A stretch of 64,000 nt of DNA, from assembly GCF_003148565.1 (NCBI RefSeq), contig NZ_QGGL01000012.1, positions 1 to 64,000 on the forward strand. Direction: 5' to 3'. Each line of letters starts with the position of its first letter. Position 1 is the first letter of the stretch. The translations under genes and the position numbers were made by a program. Shown piece by piece: positions 21,192 through 31,162 of this stretch. The notes beneath the pieces are model-generated. The model worked only from the letters and a program-made list of their open reading frames with translations. It was not told the origin of the DNA and did not search any database. This DNA is from Tumebacillus permanentifrigoris (GTDB lineage: Bacteria > Bacillota > Bacilli > Tumebacillales > Tumebacillaceae).

Positions 21192-22868
21192 TTACTCGTT
21201 GATAAAATGCAGGGATTGCATCATCTTGTCCAAAACGACGGCGCTCTGGGCACGATCTGCTGTGCCTTGGGGGGCGAAAGTTTGGTCTTCCATCCCATGC
21301 ACGATGCCAGCGCGAACCGCGATGGCTACCGCTTCTGCAGCCCAGCCTTCGATCGAGCTTGCATCCGGGAACAGACGCAGGGTTGTGTCGACTTCAGCCG
21401 CGCTGAGCTTTTGCTTCGGGTCGACGCTGCGCAGACCATTCACCATCATCTGAACCATTTCTTGGCGCGAGATTTCGAGGTTCGGCCGGAAGGTTTTGTC
21501 CTCGAAGCCTTTGACAAGCCCGGCTTGTACGGCCGCTTGGATCGAACCCGCGTACCATTCGTCTGCCGAGACGTCGCGGAATTGCGCATTGCCCGTCAGC
21601 TCAGAAGCAGGCAGGATGCCCAGCGAGCGTACCAACAAGGTCACGAACTCGGCGCGGGTGACGTGGCCCGCAGGACGGAAGGAACTGTCCTCATAGCCGT
21701 TGATCACCAGTTTGTTCGCGAGGCGTTCGATGCTGGTCTTCGCATAGTGATCAGAAGTCACATCTGCAAAGGATTTGTGATTGGTCGCCAATGCGTAGAC
21801 CGAGTTCCCTTTGCGCAGGATGCTTCCTTGCTTTTGACCCCCAGCGACGGTGAACAGCGTCGGCATCGGGTAGACGAAGTTACGGCTGGCGTCGACATAC
21901 AGACCTGCGAGGTTGTTGTTGTCAACTTGTCCCACTGCTGCTGACAGGTTCAGCGTATGGGAGACATACGCAGCCAGATCCTGCACATCGACTGTTTGGC
22001 CGTCTGCAAGCACGGCTTGAACGAGGAAGTCGACCGGAGTGCTCGCTTGCTCGCCACCGTGGTTGTGGATCGTCTGCTTGACAAGATCTTCCTCGCTTGG
22101 CAGAACTTTTGTCAGCGTGACCTGCACCTTGTTCTCAACGGGAAGTTGCAATCCGTCGAGCGCTTTTCTGAGCGCATTGGTCGGCAGGCTGATCGTACCG
22201 AGCGATGTCGTCACTTGGAACGTGGACTCCGGCGCTTTGTTGTCCAGCTTGTGGACCGCGTCGACCGTCAAATTCATGTGTACGACGTCCCCAGCTTCTG
22301 CAACTTTGATATTGATGACTTTTTTCCCAGAACCATCAGCATCAATCAAATCAGATAGCTTGCTATCGACCAGCGTGATATCGAGGACTTTCTGCTTGTC
22401 GCTGTTGGTCGTGGTCTTGACCTGCATCATGTCGGTCGGAATGTCCAGGATGTCGGAAGGTGGCTTGTTGCCACCGCCACCACCTGGAATTCCACCGCCT
22501 CCGCCTCCACCGCCACCTTGGGTGGGGTCAGGCGTGACCTCGAAGTCGTCAACCGCTACATCGTTGTTTTGACCCGTCACGATGTGGTAAACACCTGTTG
22601 CTGCATCCACAGGGAGTGCAAACGTAAGGGAGTAGTTGCCACCCGTTGGTTTCGTTTGGTCAAAGTAGAGGAGCGTCCCATCCGGTTTCACGACTTTCAT
22701 CAGCAAGACCGAGTAACTGCTCGTTCCCGTAATCGTAATGTTTTCACCCGGATGTTTCACCAGCACATCGTGTAAGGTGACATGCGTACCGTTCGTCGCC
22801 GCGTACACGCCGCCCGCAGGTGCGAGCAGCGCGATAGCAGAGAGGATCGCTAGCCATTTCGTTTTCAT
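21192..22868 (-). CDS. Secreted SLH-domain cell-surface protein
   Basis: This is a 558-residue protein. A signal peptide (MKTKWLAILSAIALLAPAGG, cleavage after VYAA) is followed by a beta-rich N-terminal domain. A poly-Gly hinge lies around residues 120-140. A middle domain follows, and three SLH repeats fill the last ~180 residues (FADVTSDHYAKTSIERLANK, FRDVSADEWYAGSIQAAVQA, FPDASSIEGWAAEAVAIAVR). SLH repeats anchor proteins to secondary wall polymer. It ends the surface locus after the giant aBig protein, 24 bp downstream. An alternative start is at 22880. Confidence 0.88.
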   Translation of the reverse strand: MKTKWLAILSAIALLAPAGGVYAATNGTHVTLHDVLVKHPGENITITGTSSYSVLLMKVVKPDGTLLYFDQTKPTGGNYSLTFALPVDAATGVYHIVTGQNNDVAVDDFEVTPDPTQGGGGGGGGGIPGGGGGNKPPSDILDIPTDMMQVKTTTNSDKQKVLDITLVDSKLSDLIDADGSGKKVINIKVAEAGDVVHMNLTVDAVHKLDNKAPESTFQVTTSLGTISLPTNALRKALDGLQLPVENKVQVTLTKVLPSEEDLVKQTIHNHGGEQASTPVDFLVQAVLADGQTVDVQDLAAYVSHTLNLSAAVGQVDNNNLAGLYVDASRNFVYPMPTLFTVAGGQKQGSILRKGNSVYALATNHKSFADVTSDHYAKTSIERLANKLVINGYEDSSFRPAGHVTRAEFVTLLVRSLGILPASELTGNAQFRDVSADEWYAGSIQAAVQAGLVKGFEDKTFRPNLEISRQEMVQMMVNGLRSVDPKQKLSAAEVDTTLRLFPDASSIEGWAAEAVAIAVRAGIVHGMEDQTFAPQGTADRAQSAVVLDKMMQSLHFINE

Positions 22869-22892
22869 TGTCAATCCCATCTCCCTCTCCCG

Positions 22893-25800
22893 TTATGGCT
22901 GGATAGCCGGAGCCACTGTGAGAGTGACCGCGTCCGCCAAACTGTTCCCGATATTCGTGAAGGTGCCGTCCATGCTGTCGACGATGTAGACTTTGACGGT
23001 GTAGTCAGAGCCGGTGACGCTGAACAGCATCGACATGTCGACTGCACTCTGACCGTTGTAGAGCACGGTGGAGATGCTGACCGGTGTGATCCCCTTCATC
23101 AGTTCAAACAGGACATATTTGGAGCCCCCAACCGGGAGCGCACCTAGCGTCGGAGCGACTGTAACGGTTGCTTTCAATCCACCGCTCACCTTCATCAGTG
23201 TCCCGTTGGTAATCATGTACGGGCTCGCGATATCGGATGCGTAGACTTTGGCGACGCGGTTGCTCTCCAGCAGGCCGGAGCTGGTAATGGTTACATAGAC
23301 AGTCCCTGCCGCCGATCCCAGTTCCGCGATCGTGACGACCGCTGTGGAACCCGTTGCTGTCGTTTGACCCAGCAACACACCACCAGTCGCAGCCGAGTAG
23401 ACTTTGATCACATCGCCCGCTTGGACATTGGTGACCTGTACGGAGTCAGGAGTACCGTTCGGGTGGTTGAAGACGCTGATCTGCGACGGATTGAGCGCCG
23501 TTTGTTGTTGTTGGAGGACGATGACCGTGAACGTCTTGGTGTCGGTCGTGCCGTTCTTGGTAATGGTCGCAGTTAGCGTGATCGTCGCATCGCCAGCGCC
23601 TGGCAACGGACGAGTGACAACGCCCATCGAACTGACGACCGCCGGGTTGCTGGAGGACCAAGCCACATCGGTTCCATCGACACCTACAGCCGACAGGGTG
23701 ATATTTTGCGTAACCATCGTTGCCGAATCGTTCATCGCAAAGCCCGGCTCGAGCACCGCTTTTGCACTTGCGACAGCCTGAGCATCTGTCTCAATGTTCT
23801 TCAGAACTTTCAGGACAAACTGCTTGGTCACGGAATTCCCGCCGCGTTGAATCGTCGCGGTCAGAACGACCACCTCGTCCTCTGCATTGTACGCCGGGCG
23901 AGTGACCGCTCCAGTCGTTGCGTCGATCACCGCAGGCTTGTCAGACGACCAACTGATGTTGGTGGTGTCAAGTCCTGTGCTCGGGAGCGTCAGCATCTGC
24001 GTAACCCCAACGGCTGTGTCGCCTGCTGTGTATCCGAGGTCCAGCGCCATCTTCGCGTTCAGGACAGCTTCTCCATCCGTTTCTGCCAGTCGAACCACGC
24101 GCATCAGGAAGGTCTTGGTCACCGTAGTGCCATTTTTGTCGATCGTCGCGGTCAGTTCAACCAGTTGATCTCCCGAGAGATACGCGGGTCGATGGACCAG
24201 ACCAGCCGCATCGACAAGTGCTGCGTCAGAGGAAGACCAAGTGACCGTGGTGCCATGTGCACCTGTAGTCGGCAACGTCAAGCTCTGTGTCACACCCATC
24301 GCACTGTCGCCTGATGCATAGTTCACATCCAGCAAGCCTTGTGCATCGGCAAGTGCGTCGCTCTCCGTGATCGCTTCCACAGTAACCGCGAACGTTTGGG
24401 TATCCGTGACCCCATTTTTGCTGATCGTCGCGGTCAAGACCACGTTGGCATTGCCAGAACTCCAATCCGGGCGGTTGATCGTGCCGTTCGCCATGACGAC
24501 GACCGGATCAGAAGACATCCATGAAACCATCGTGCCGTCGACGCTGGTCGTCGGCAGGGTGAGATCATACATCACGCTACCGGCTGTGTCACCACGGTGA
24601 TAGCCGACTGCGAGCACTGCTTTGGCAGATGCGACAGCTTCCGCATCCGTCTCCGCTTGTTTGACGACGGTGACGGTGAATGACTGTGTGTCGGTGGCTC
24701 CACCGCGTGAAATCGTTGCGGTCAGCGTGACCGTTTGGTCACCGGTCAGGTAGACTGGGCGAGTGACGGTACCATCTGCTGCCACAACCGCAGGGTTGGA
24801 ACTCGACCATGCGACAGTCGTGCCATCCAAGCCACTGGTGTTGAGGGTCACGTTCTGCGTAATTGCCGCGGAGGTATCAGCCCCCGAGTAGCCCACTGCC
24901 ACAGCCGCTTTGGCGACAGAAACGGCTTCCGCATCTGTTTCAGCCAATTTGGTGACGGTGACGGTAAATGTTTTGGTGTCGGTGACACCGTTTTTGTCGA
25001 TCGTCGCCGTGAGGGTGACGGTCACATCGCCCGTCAAGTAGGCCGGGCTGTTTACCGTACCATCGGCAGCCACAACGGCCGGGTTGGAGGACGACCAGCT
25101 GACGGTTGTTCCATCAAGACCCGATGTCGGGAGTCCCAGAGCTTGGGTGACACCTGTGGCAGAATCTGCGCCCGTGTACACAACGTTCAGTGCTGCCTTC
25201 GCGAGCGAAACGGCTTCTGCATCCGTTTCTGTGTTGGCTGGCAGGGTGAGGGTGTACACTTGCGTATCGCTCGCTCCACCGCGCGTAATCGTCGCGGTCA
25301 ATGTGACGACTTGGGGTCCTTGCACATAGGTCGGGTTGGTCACTGTACCATCATTGGCAACAAACATCGTGTCCGAAGACGACCAGGAGATGCTCGTGCC
25401 GTCTGAGCCAGTGGTTGGCAGCGTGAGACCTTGGGTTACGTTTGCTGCTGAATCCCCTGCTCCGTACCCGACGGTCAGGGCTGCTTTGGCGACGGATACG
25501 GCTTCAGCATCCGTCTCCCCGAGTGCGGTGATCGTGACCGTGAAGGTCTTGGTGTCGGTACTACCGCCTTTTGTGATGGTCGCAGTCAGCGTAATGGTCT
25601 GATCCCCAACCAGATAGGCCGGTCGAGTAACATCACCATTCGTTGCGAGATAGGTTAGGTCAGAACTGCTCCACGTCACAGTCGTACCGTCCGCACCTGT
25701 AGAAATCAGGGACAGGTTTTGCGTGACGGACGAGGACGAATCGCTACCTGCATAGCCAACGGCCAGGGCGGTCTTCGCCACGGATACGGCTTCGGTGTCT

Positions 25801-28778
25801 GTCTCCGTCTGTGTTTTGACGGTCAGCGTGAACGATTTGGTGTCGGAGGTTCCGTTTTTGCTGATTGTAGCTGTCAGCGTGACGGTTTTGTCACCGCTCA
25901 GATAAGCCGGGCGGATCACGGTCCCGTCTGTTGCGATAACGCCCGGCATATCAGATGCCCAGGTGACGGTGGTACCGTCAGCACCGGTTGGTGACAGGGT
26001 GACATTTTGCGTAACACCCGTTGCCGAGTCGCCACCGCCATACGTAACGTCCAGCGCAGCCTTCGCCACACTTACCGCTTCCGCATCTGTTTCCGCCGAT
26101 TTCATCACGGTCACCGTGAATGTTTTGGTATCGGACGCGCCGTTTTTGACGATCGTTGCCGTCAAGGTCACCGTTTGATCGCCCGTCAGGTAGGCCGGAG
26201 GCGTTACGGTCCCATCAACTGCAACAACAGCGAGGTTATTCGAAGACCATGTGATGGTCGTACCATCTGTACCCGTCGTGTCCAGCGTAAGGCTACTGGT
26301 GACGCTTGCAGAAGTATCAGCGCCTGCATAGCCAATGGCCAAGGCCGCTTTGGCAGATGCCACTGCCTCAGCATCGGTCTGTGCCAGAGCCGGCAGGGTC
26401 AAGTTGAAGGTCTGGGTATCCGTTGCACCCCCACGCGTGATCGTCGCTGTGAGCGTGATCGATTGGGGCCCTTGTACATACGTTGGGCGGGTTACCGTAC
26501 CATCAGTAGCGACATAAGCCGTGTCAGTGGAAGACCAGGAAACCGTCGTGCCATCGGCACCAGTCGTAGCCAACGTGAGGTTTTGGGTAACGCTGGCGTT
26601 CGTGTCCACGCCACCGTAGCCAACTGTCAGGGCAGCTTTTGCAACAGAAACCGCTTCTGCGTCCGTTTCTGGAAGCTTGGTTACGACCAGATTGTAGGTT
26701 TGAGTATCGATTGCAACACCGCGTGTGATCGTAGCGGTCAACGTGACAGGTTGGTCGCCCGCCAGGTAAGGCGGTCGGATGACGACACCTGTAGTGGCAT
26801 TCACGGACAGGTCAGTAGATGCCCAACTGATCGTCGTCCCGTCTACACCGCTCGTCGGAAGCGTCAGATTCGCTGTAACCGAGGAAGAATTGTCACCGCC
26901 TGCATAGCCGACTTGTAGCGCTGCTTTCGCATTGGCAACCGCCTCGGTGTCTTGCTCATGCAGGACTTTGACGACAAACGTTTTGGTCGCGCTGCCGGCA
27001 TTGTAAGTGACCGTCGCGGTCAACGTGACAAATACATCGGACATGGAATCGCCCGGTCGAGTTACATTGCCGTTGTTAGCCACCGTCGCTGGAGTGTCGG
27101 ACGACCAAGTGACCGTCGAACCATTCGGACCGGTGGTAGGAAGAATCAACCCGTTGCGCACGGTTGCGGCAGAATCGCCTGGGGAGTAGGTAAGCGAGAG
27201 TGCGTTCGCATCAGCGGTTGCCGTGTCCGCATCCGTTGCCGTCTGCTTTAACACTTGGACGAGGAACGACTTCGTTGTCGAAGAGCCGCCCTTGGAGATC
27301 GTCGCCGTCAGCGTGACGATCGCATCCCCTGAAGCAAATGCCGGTCGGTTTACCGCACCATTCGACGCGACCAGTCCCGGATTGGAGGACGACCACGAAA
27401 CGGCAGTCCCATCGGCACCCGTCGTGCTGAGCGTAAGGTTCTGGGTGACAGCGGTCTGCGAATCAGCCCCTTGGTAGCCGATGTCCAGCGCTGTTTTGGC
27501 ATTGTTGACCGCCTCTGCTGCGGTTTGCGGAGCCTTGAGGACATCGATCACGAACACCTTGGTGTCGGTGCTGCCGTTCTTCGTGATCGTCGCGGTCAAG
27601 TGAATCGGTTTGTCACCGTCTGAAAAAGCAGGTCGGTTGACAGTGCCGTCCGCTGCAACGATTGCGAGATCGGAGGATGTCCACGAGACGGTCGTGCCAT
27701 CGGCTCCACTGGTTGCCAGCATCAGATTGCTGGTTACCCCCGTCGCAGATTCTCCACCTGCATACGTGATCTCAAGCAACTGCTTCGCGTTGGTGACAGC
27801 TTCGGCGTCGGTCTCCGGCATTTTCGTGACCACCACCACAAATTGTTTGGTTTCGGTCGCGCCGTTCTTGGTGATCGTCGCCGTCAGTGTTACCGTCTGG
27901 TTACCGGACAGGTACGCCGGACGAGCCACTGTCCCGTCTGCTGCGAGCACGGCCGGGTTCGAGGAAGACCAAGAGACGGTCGTGCTGTCCAAGCCCGTAC
28001 CTGGCAACGTCAGATTCGAGATGATCCCCGATGCCGAATCCCCTGCTGCAAAGCCGAGGCTCAGGTTGCTTTTCGCGTTGCTGACCGCTTCTGCATCGGT
28101 CTCCGCTTGCTTGATGACTTTGACCAAAAACGTTTTGCTCGAAGTCACTGGGCTGTCGGTCACGGTCGCCGTCAATTGCACCGTCACATCACCCGTGAGG
28201 TACGCCGGGCGGTTCACGTTGCCCATCGCATCGAGGATGCCCGGTTGATCGGAACTCCAAGAGACCGTCGAACCATTCGGGCCGGTGACAGGGAGGCTGA
28301 CATTTGTTGTAACGCTAGTCAGCGAGTCGCTACCCGCGTAGCCGATCGTCAGTGCTGCCAGGTCGTTCAGCACCGCATGAGCTTTCGTGACGGCAGTATC
28401 AAGCGCTGCTTGTACATCGCCTGCGGTTGCGTAGCCACCACCTGGGCGCGCGCTCAACACAGAGGATGCGACTTGCGTTTTGTAGCTGTCTGCCAGGCCA
28501 CTATAGAGCGTCAGGTCCAGACCAAGACTTACATTTTCAAGCGCTGCACGCAGGTCGGCAGCAGTGGCTGCTGCGTTTACAGCATCCAATTCCGGTGTAG
28601 AGGCTGCTTGAACGCTCTGCGCCTCCACGTTAGGTGCCAGCGTCGCGCTCGTTTCTGGCGAGTTCGACGGTGTTGTGGTTTCTGCGGATACAACCGGCAC
28701 CATGCCGACCGTCGTGGTGACAGCTAAAGTGGCGGAAAGCACTTGCGCCAGGCCCTTGCGATGTCTCTTCTTCCCCAT
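22893..28778 (-). CDS. Giant secreted protein of ~17 tandem aBig-like domains
   Basis: This is a 1961-residue protein starting MGKKRHRKGLAQVLSATLAV, a long-type signal peptide. After a ~110-residue helical region come about 17 repeats of ~86 residues. Each has the pattern ETDAEAVxxAK, LxVGYAGxDSxxxVTxNLTL, DGTTVSWSSSNPAVVAADG, RPAYLTGDxTVTLTATI and KTFTVTV, which is the atrophied bacterial Ig (aBig) type. A C-terminal domain of ~190 residues (SVQVTNVQAGDVIKVYSAAT) lacks SLH repeats and an LPxTG motif. Wall attachment may therefore depend on its SLH neighbour, or the protein may be released. It is likely a stalk-like matrix or adhesion protein. Confidence 0.9.
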   Translation of the reverse strand: MGKKRHRKGLAQVLSATLAVTTTVGMVPVVSAETTTPSNSPETSATLAPNVEAQSVQAASTPELDAVNAAATAADLRAALENVSLGLDLTLYSGLADSYKTQVASSVLSARPGGGYATAGDVQAALDTAVTKAHAVLNDLAALTIGYAGSDSLTSVTTNVSLPVTGPNGSTVSWSSDQPGILDAMGNVNRPAYLTGDVTVQLTATVTDSPVTSSKTFLVKVIKQAETDAEAVSNAKSNLSLGFAAGDSASGIISNLTLPGTGLDSTTVSWSSSNPAVLAADGTVARPAYLSGNQTVTLTATITKNGATETKQFVVVVTKMPETDAEAVTNAKQLLEITYAGGESATGVTSNLMLATSGADGTTVSWTSSDLAIVAADGTVNRPAFSDGDKPIHLTATITKNGSTDTKVFVIDVLKAPQTAAEAVNNAKTALDIGYQGADSQTAVTQNLTLSTTGADGTAVSWSSSNPGLVASNGAVNRPAFASGDAIVTLTATISKGGSSTTKSFLVQVLKQTATDADTATADANALSLTYSPGDSAATVRNGLILPTTGPNGSTVTWSSDTPATVANNGNVTRPGDSMSDVFVTLTATVTYNAGSATKTFVVKVLHEQDTEAVANAKAALQVGYAGGDNSSSVTANLTLPTSGVDGTTISWASTDLSVNATTGVVIRPPYLAGDQPVTLTATITRGVAIDTQTYNLVVTKLPETDAEAVSVAKAALTVGYGGVDTNASVTQNLTLATTGADGTTVSWSSTDTAYVATDGTVTRPTYVQGPQSITLTATITRGGATDTQTFNLTLPALAQTDAEAVASAKAALAIGYAGADTSASVTSSLTLDTTGTDGTTITWSSNNLAVVAVDGTVTPPAYLTGDQTVTLTATIVKNGASDTKTFTVTVMKSAETDAEAVSVAKAALDVTYGGGDSATGVTQNVTLSPTGADGTTVTWASDMPGVIATDGTVIRPAYLSGDKTVTLTATISKNGTSDTKSFTLTVKTQTETDTEAVSVAKTALAVGYAGSDSSSSVTQNLSLISTGADGTTVTWSSSDLTYLATNGDVTRPAYLVGDQTITLTATITKGGSTDTKTFTVTITALGETDAEAVSVAKAALTVGYGAGDSAANVTQGLTLPTTGSDGTSISWSSSDTMFVANDGTVTNPTYVQGPQVVTLTATITRGGASDTQVYTLTLPANTETDAEAVSLAKAALNVVYTGADSATGVTQALGLPTSGLDGTTVSWSSSNPAVVAADGTVNSPAYLTGDVTVTLTATIDKNGVTDTKTFTVTVTKLAETDAEAVSVAKAAVAVGYSGADTSAAITQNVTLNTSGLDGTTVAWSSSNPAVVAADGTVTRPVYLTGDQTVTLTATISRGGATDTQSFTVTVVKQAETDAEAVASAKAVLAVGYHRGDTAGSVMYDLTLPTTSVDGTMVSWMSSDPVVVMANGTINRPDWSSGNANVVLTATISKNGVTDTQTFAVTVEAITESDALADAQGLLDVNYASGDSAMGVTQSLTLPTTGAHGTTVTWSSSDAALVDAAGLVHRPAYLSGDQLVELTATIDKNGTTVTKTFLMRVVRLAETDGEAVLNAKMALDLGYTAGDTAVGVTQMLTLPSTGLDTTNISWSSDKPAVIDATTGAVTRPAYNAEDEVVVLTATIQRGGNSVTKQFVLKVLKNIETDAQAVASAKAVLEPGFAMNDSATMVTQNITLSAVGVDGTDVAWSSSNPAVVSSMGVVTRPLPGAGDATITLTATITKNGTTDTKTFTVIVLQQQQTALNPSQISVFNHPNGTPDSVQVTNVQAGDVIKVYSAATGGVLLGQTTATGSTAVVTIAELGSAAGTVYVTITSSGLLESNRVAKVYASDIASPYMITNGTLMKVSGGLKATVTVAPTLGALPVGGSKYVLFELMKGITPVSISTVLYNGQSAVDMSMLFSVTGSDYTVKVYIVDSMDGTFTNIGNSLADAVTLTVAPAIQP
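23510..28361 (-). repeat. Tandem ~258-bp coding repeats of aBig protein
   Basis: About 17 direct repeats each encode one aBig-like domain. Their protein sequences are highly similar in the centre of the array and diverge toward both ends, a sign of past unequal exchange. The array is prone to copy-number change and to assembly error. Confidence 0.85.
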
Positions 28779-28844
28779 TTCGCAATCCCTCACATTCACT
28801 TATTTAGATTCAAATACCGGTTGCACAGGGTTTCTGCTCAAGCC

Positions 28845-29192
28845 TTATACGCGCAAGGTCTGAAACACTTGCCAAGCTTCATCACCGACGCGCACCATGC
28901 TGATGCGGTACGCTTCCATGCGCTCACCTGTCTCTACAACTTGCAAGAAGGCATCGACATTCGCCTGACGCACGACCTGTTCGCTCTCGTTCACGACGAT
29001 TTCACTGTGTACCTGAAACCCTCGCGACCACGTGGACGGATACGTGCGGTGGCTCCATAGATGCTCCTCCAGATAGCGGTCCACTGTGGCGATCATCTGC
29101 AGCTGTTCCACTCGTGAAAGCCGTTCGGCGGGGAGCCAATCCTCAGACGGAATATTCGTAGACAAACTATCACCTTCTTCACAATTTAACAC
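28845..29192 (-). CDS. Small hypothetical protein
   Basis: This is a 115-residue protein without signal peptide. It has Trp-rich and Glu-rich helices first (EDWLPAERLSRVEQLQMIAT), then a beta-like part (FQVHSEIVVNESEQVVRQAN, EAYRISMVRVGDEAWQVFQT). This order could fit an NTF2- or cystatin-like fold, but I do not recognise the family. It stands just upstream of the aBig gene in the same direction. Confidence 0.5.
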   Translation of the reverse strand: MLNCEEGDSLSTNIPSEDWLPAERLSRVEQLQMIATVDRYLEEHLWSHRTYPSTWSRGFQVHSEIVVNESEQVVRQANVDAFLQVVETGERMEAYRISMVRVGDEAWQVFQTLRV

Positions 29193-29284
29193 AATACATT
29201 TTATGAATTTCGTAGTATTAACCCAGTTCTACAATCAGATTTTATGTTATCATAAACTTCGCTAGATTCACAAGCTTTACTCCA

Positions 29285-29321
29285 TAAAAAAACGCCCCGC
29301 TACCTTACGGCGCGGGGCGTA
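29285..29321 (-). terminator. Terminator after small membrane protein gene
   Basis: AAACGCCCCGC and GCGGGGCGT pair around an 11-base loop; on the minus strand a T7 run follows. Confidence 0.85.
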
Positions 29322-29345
29322 TTTCACACATCTTTTGCTCATACT

Positions 29346-29621
29346 CTATTGAACTTTAACTTTCACACGTTTGGAGAGAGCGAGTGTCCAGACGGTTAAT
29401 CCGAGGAACAGAATCGTCTGGACCTCGTGCAGTTCCTCACGGTAGACGAGGTTTGAAGTAAGGTCAGTGATCGCTAGCGAGAGAAACAGAACTCCTCCCC
29501 AAAAGTAGGCGGACCGCATCCCGTCCTCCCGTCGTTTGTAAAATGCGAATTTGACTAACACCATCAATGCAGAGAATACAAATACGCCAATCATTACCCC
29601 GTTAAACAGGTTCATGGACAT
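29346..29621 (-). CDS. Small membrane protein, three predicted helices
   Basis: This is a 91-residue protein starting MSMNLFNGVMIGVFVFSALM. Hydrophobic segments lie at about residues 8-25, 38-54 and 66-82, with a basic loop (KRREDG) in between. GAGGTG sets the start. The function is unknown. It stands between the GGDEF gene and the surface locus. Confidence 0.6.
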   Translation of the reverse strand: MSMNLFNGVMIGVFVFSALMVLVKFAFYKRREDGMRSAYFWGGVLFLSLAITDLTSNLVYREELHEVQTILFLGLTVWTLALSKRVKVKVQ

Positions 29622-29707
29622 CGGTTCTCACACCTCTTTCAAGAGACTTGTACTAGATTAGACGAATGAAACGCCAAATGGTTTCACAGTCTTCCTCTAT
29701 TTCTAAA

Positions 29708-31024
29708 CTATTTCGAATAGATTGAGAGTTTTATGTCCGTTTTATGAACTTCTACCGTGTTGCGCCCATTGGCTTTTGCTTGGTACAGCGCAGCGTCTGC
29801 TTTTTCAAACAGTTGGGCGGCGCTGTCACCTGGTTCGTAGACTGCGACTCCCAGCGAGGCGGTGATGTGATAGGGCTCGAGAATCTCCCGTTCGATCATC
29901 GCCCGCAAGCGTTCAGCGTCATGGTAACAAGTTGGCGCTTCGACATCTAGCAACAGGATCGCAAATTCCTCACCGCCATAGCGAGCCAACACGTCGCGTG
30001 GACCGATGTGACCCGTGAGCACAGCGGCAACATGGCGAAGGACCGCATCTCCCTCGAGATGACCATACGTATCATTGAAGCGTTTGAAATGATCGATGTC
30101 GAGCAGAATCAATGAAAATGAGCCACACCCGTGCGCAGCGGTGGCCACCCACTCCTCCACCGCCCGGTCATACGCCCGGCGATTGGGTACCCCGGTCAGC
30201 CCGTCAAGCTCGGCGAGTCGTTGCGTCTGTAAAAAGCGCTCCTTGAGCTCCTGACGCATCCGGTCCACACCCTTGATCAATTGGCTGAGTTCGTCGGCGC
30301 GGTCTCTGTGTGGCACCGCCACATCAAAGTCGCGGTTGGCATAGTTGCGCACACACTGCTCCAATTCGGTGATCGGTGTGACGATGTGGCGAAACTTGCG
30401 ATTCATCATCCACATCGTCGCAAGTACGATCACGATCGATAACATCGAGATCGCCAGCAAGACAAAGTCCACCGCACGCTCCAGCGCCGAGCTGACGGAT
30501 GTTTTCAAGGCATTGATGTCATCGACGGCAACTTGCGCCGCCTCGCGAAAGGTATCAAACGCTTGCTTCCCTTCCTTGAATCGCTCGATGGTCACAGCTT
30601 GCTTGTGCTTTTTGGACCAAACTTCTGGCTCACCGTAGCTGTCGTGCCAGAGTTGTCCGGCTTTGATCATTCGATCGATCGGTGCTCGCAGAGCTGGAAA
30701 GTCTTGCAAGGATTGCTGCAAGTCGATTGTCCGGTAGTTGAACTGCACGGTCCCCTTGTCGTAAGGCTCAAGAAACGATACGTCATCGGTCAGCGCATAT
30801 CCACGCTGACCGGTCTCTTGGTCGATCATCGCTTCCTTGATCAGTTCGACATCTTCATTTAGACGATCCAGATCTTGCACGGTTTTGTAGGAGGCGATAA
30901 AATGCTGCTCGACAAACAGATAACAACTGGTGGTGAAGACAGCGAACACGATCCCGATGATGATCAAGTTGTATGTCAGTTCGCTGCCTAGTCGATGTTG
31001 TCGCTTGAAAAATCTTCGGATCAT
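29708..31024 (-). CDS. Membrane diguanylate cyclase, CHASE3-like sensor plus HAMP and GGDEF
   Basis: This is a 438-residue protein; GGAGGTGTGGC sets the ATG at 31024. Transmembrane segments lie near residues 17-37 and 180-200. The outer part has the CHASE3-type DQETGQRGYALT motif. A HAMP-like linker follows (ITELEQCVRNYANRDFDVAV), then a GGDEF domain with DGLTGVPNRRAYD and the active-site loop RYGGEEF. An intact GGEEF suggests it makes c-di-GMP. Its neighbours are surface proteins, whose production or adhesion it could tune. Confidence 0.92.
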   Translation of the reverse strand: MIRRFFKRQHRLGSELTYNLIIIGIVFAVFTTSCYLFVEQHFIASYKTVQDLDRLNEDVELIKEAMIDQETGQRGYALTDDVSFLEPYDKGTVQFNYRTIDLQQSLQDFPALRAPIDRMIKAGQLWHDSYGEPEVWSKKHKQAVTIERFKEGKQAFDTFREAAQVAVDDINALKTSVSSALERAVDFVLLAISMLSIVIVLATMWMMNRKFRHIVTPITELEQCVRNYANRDFDVAVPHRDRADELSQLIKGVDRMRQELKERFLQTQRLAELDGLTGVPNRRAYDRAVEEWVATAAHGCGSFSLILLDIDHFKRFNDTYGHLEGDAVLRHVAAVLTGHIGPRDVLARYGGEEFAILLLDVEAPTCYHDAERLRAMIEREILEPYHITASLGVAVYEPGDSAAQLFEKADAALYQAKANGRNTVEVHKTDIKLSIYSK

Positions 31025-31094
31025 GCCACACCTCCGCTTTGTATTGATTGGATTAAATTTTATTCGACAAATACATCTAAACCCCTTCAAGAAG

Positions 31095-31134
31095 AAAAAA
31101 GAACCATACGCATGTGGGCGTATGGTTCTTTTTT
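31095..31134 (-). terminator. Bidirectional terminator
   Basis: AAAGAACCATACG and CGTATGGTTCTTT form a 13-bp stem with A and T runs on both sides. It follows the smaller aBig gene. Confidence 0.88.
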
Positions 31135-31162
31135 GATGAAGTGTCCGCTCGGAAGCGGTGAC

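Noticed and set aside
23510-28361. Regular direct repeats that might look like a CRISPR or satellite array
   Set aside because: Units are ~258 bp, stay in one open frame and encode aBig-like domains; there are no short unique spacers or cas genes.
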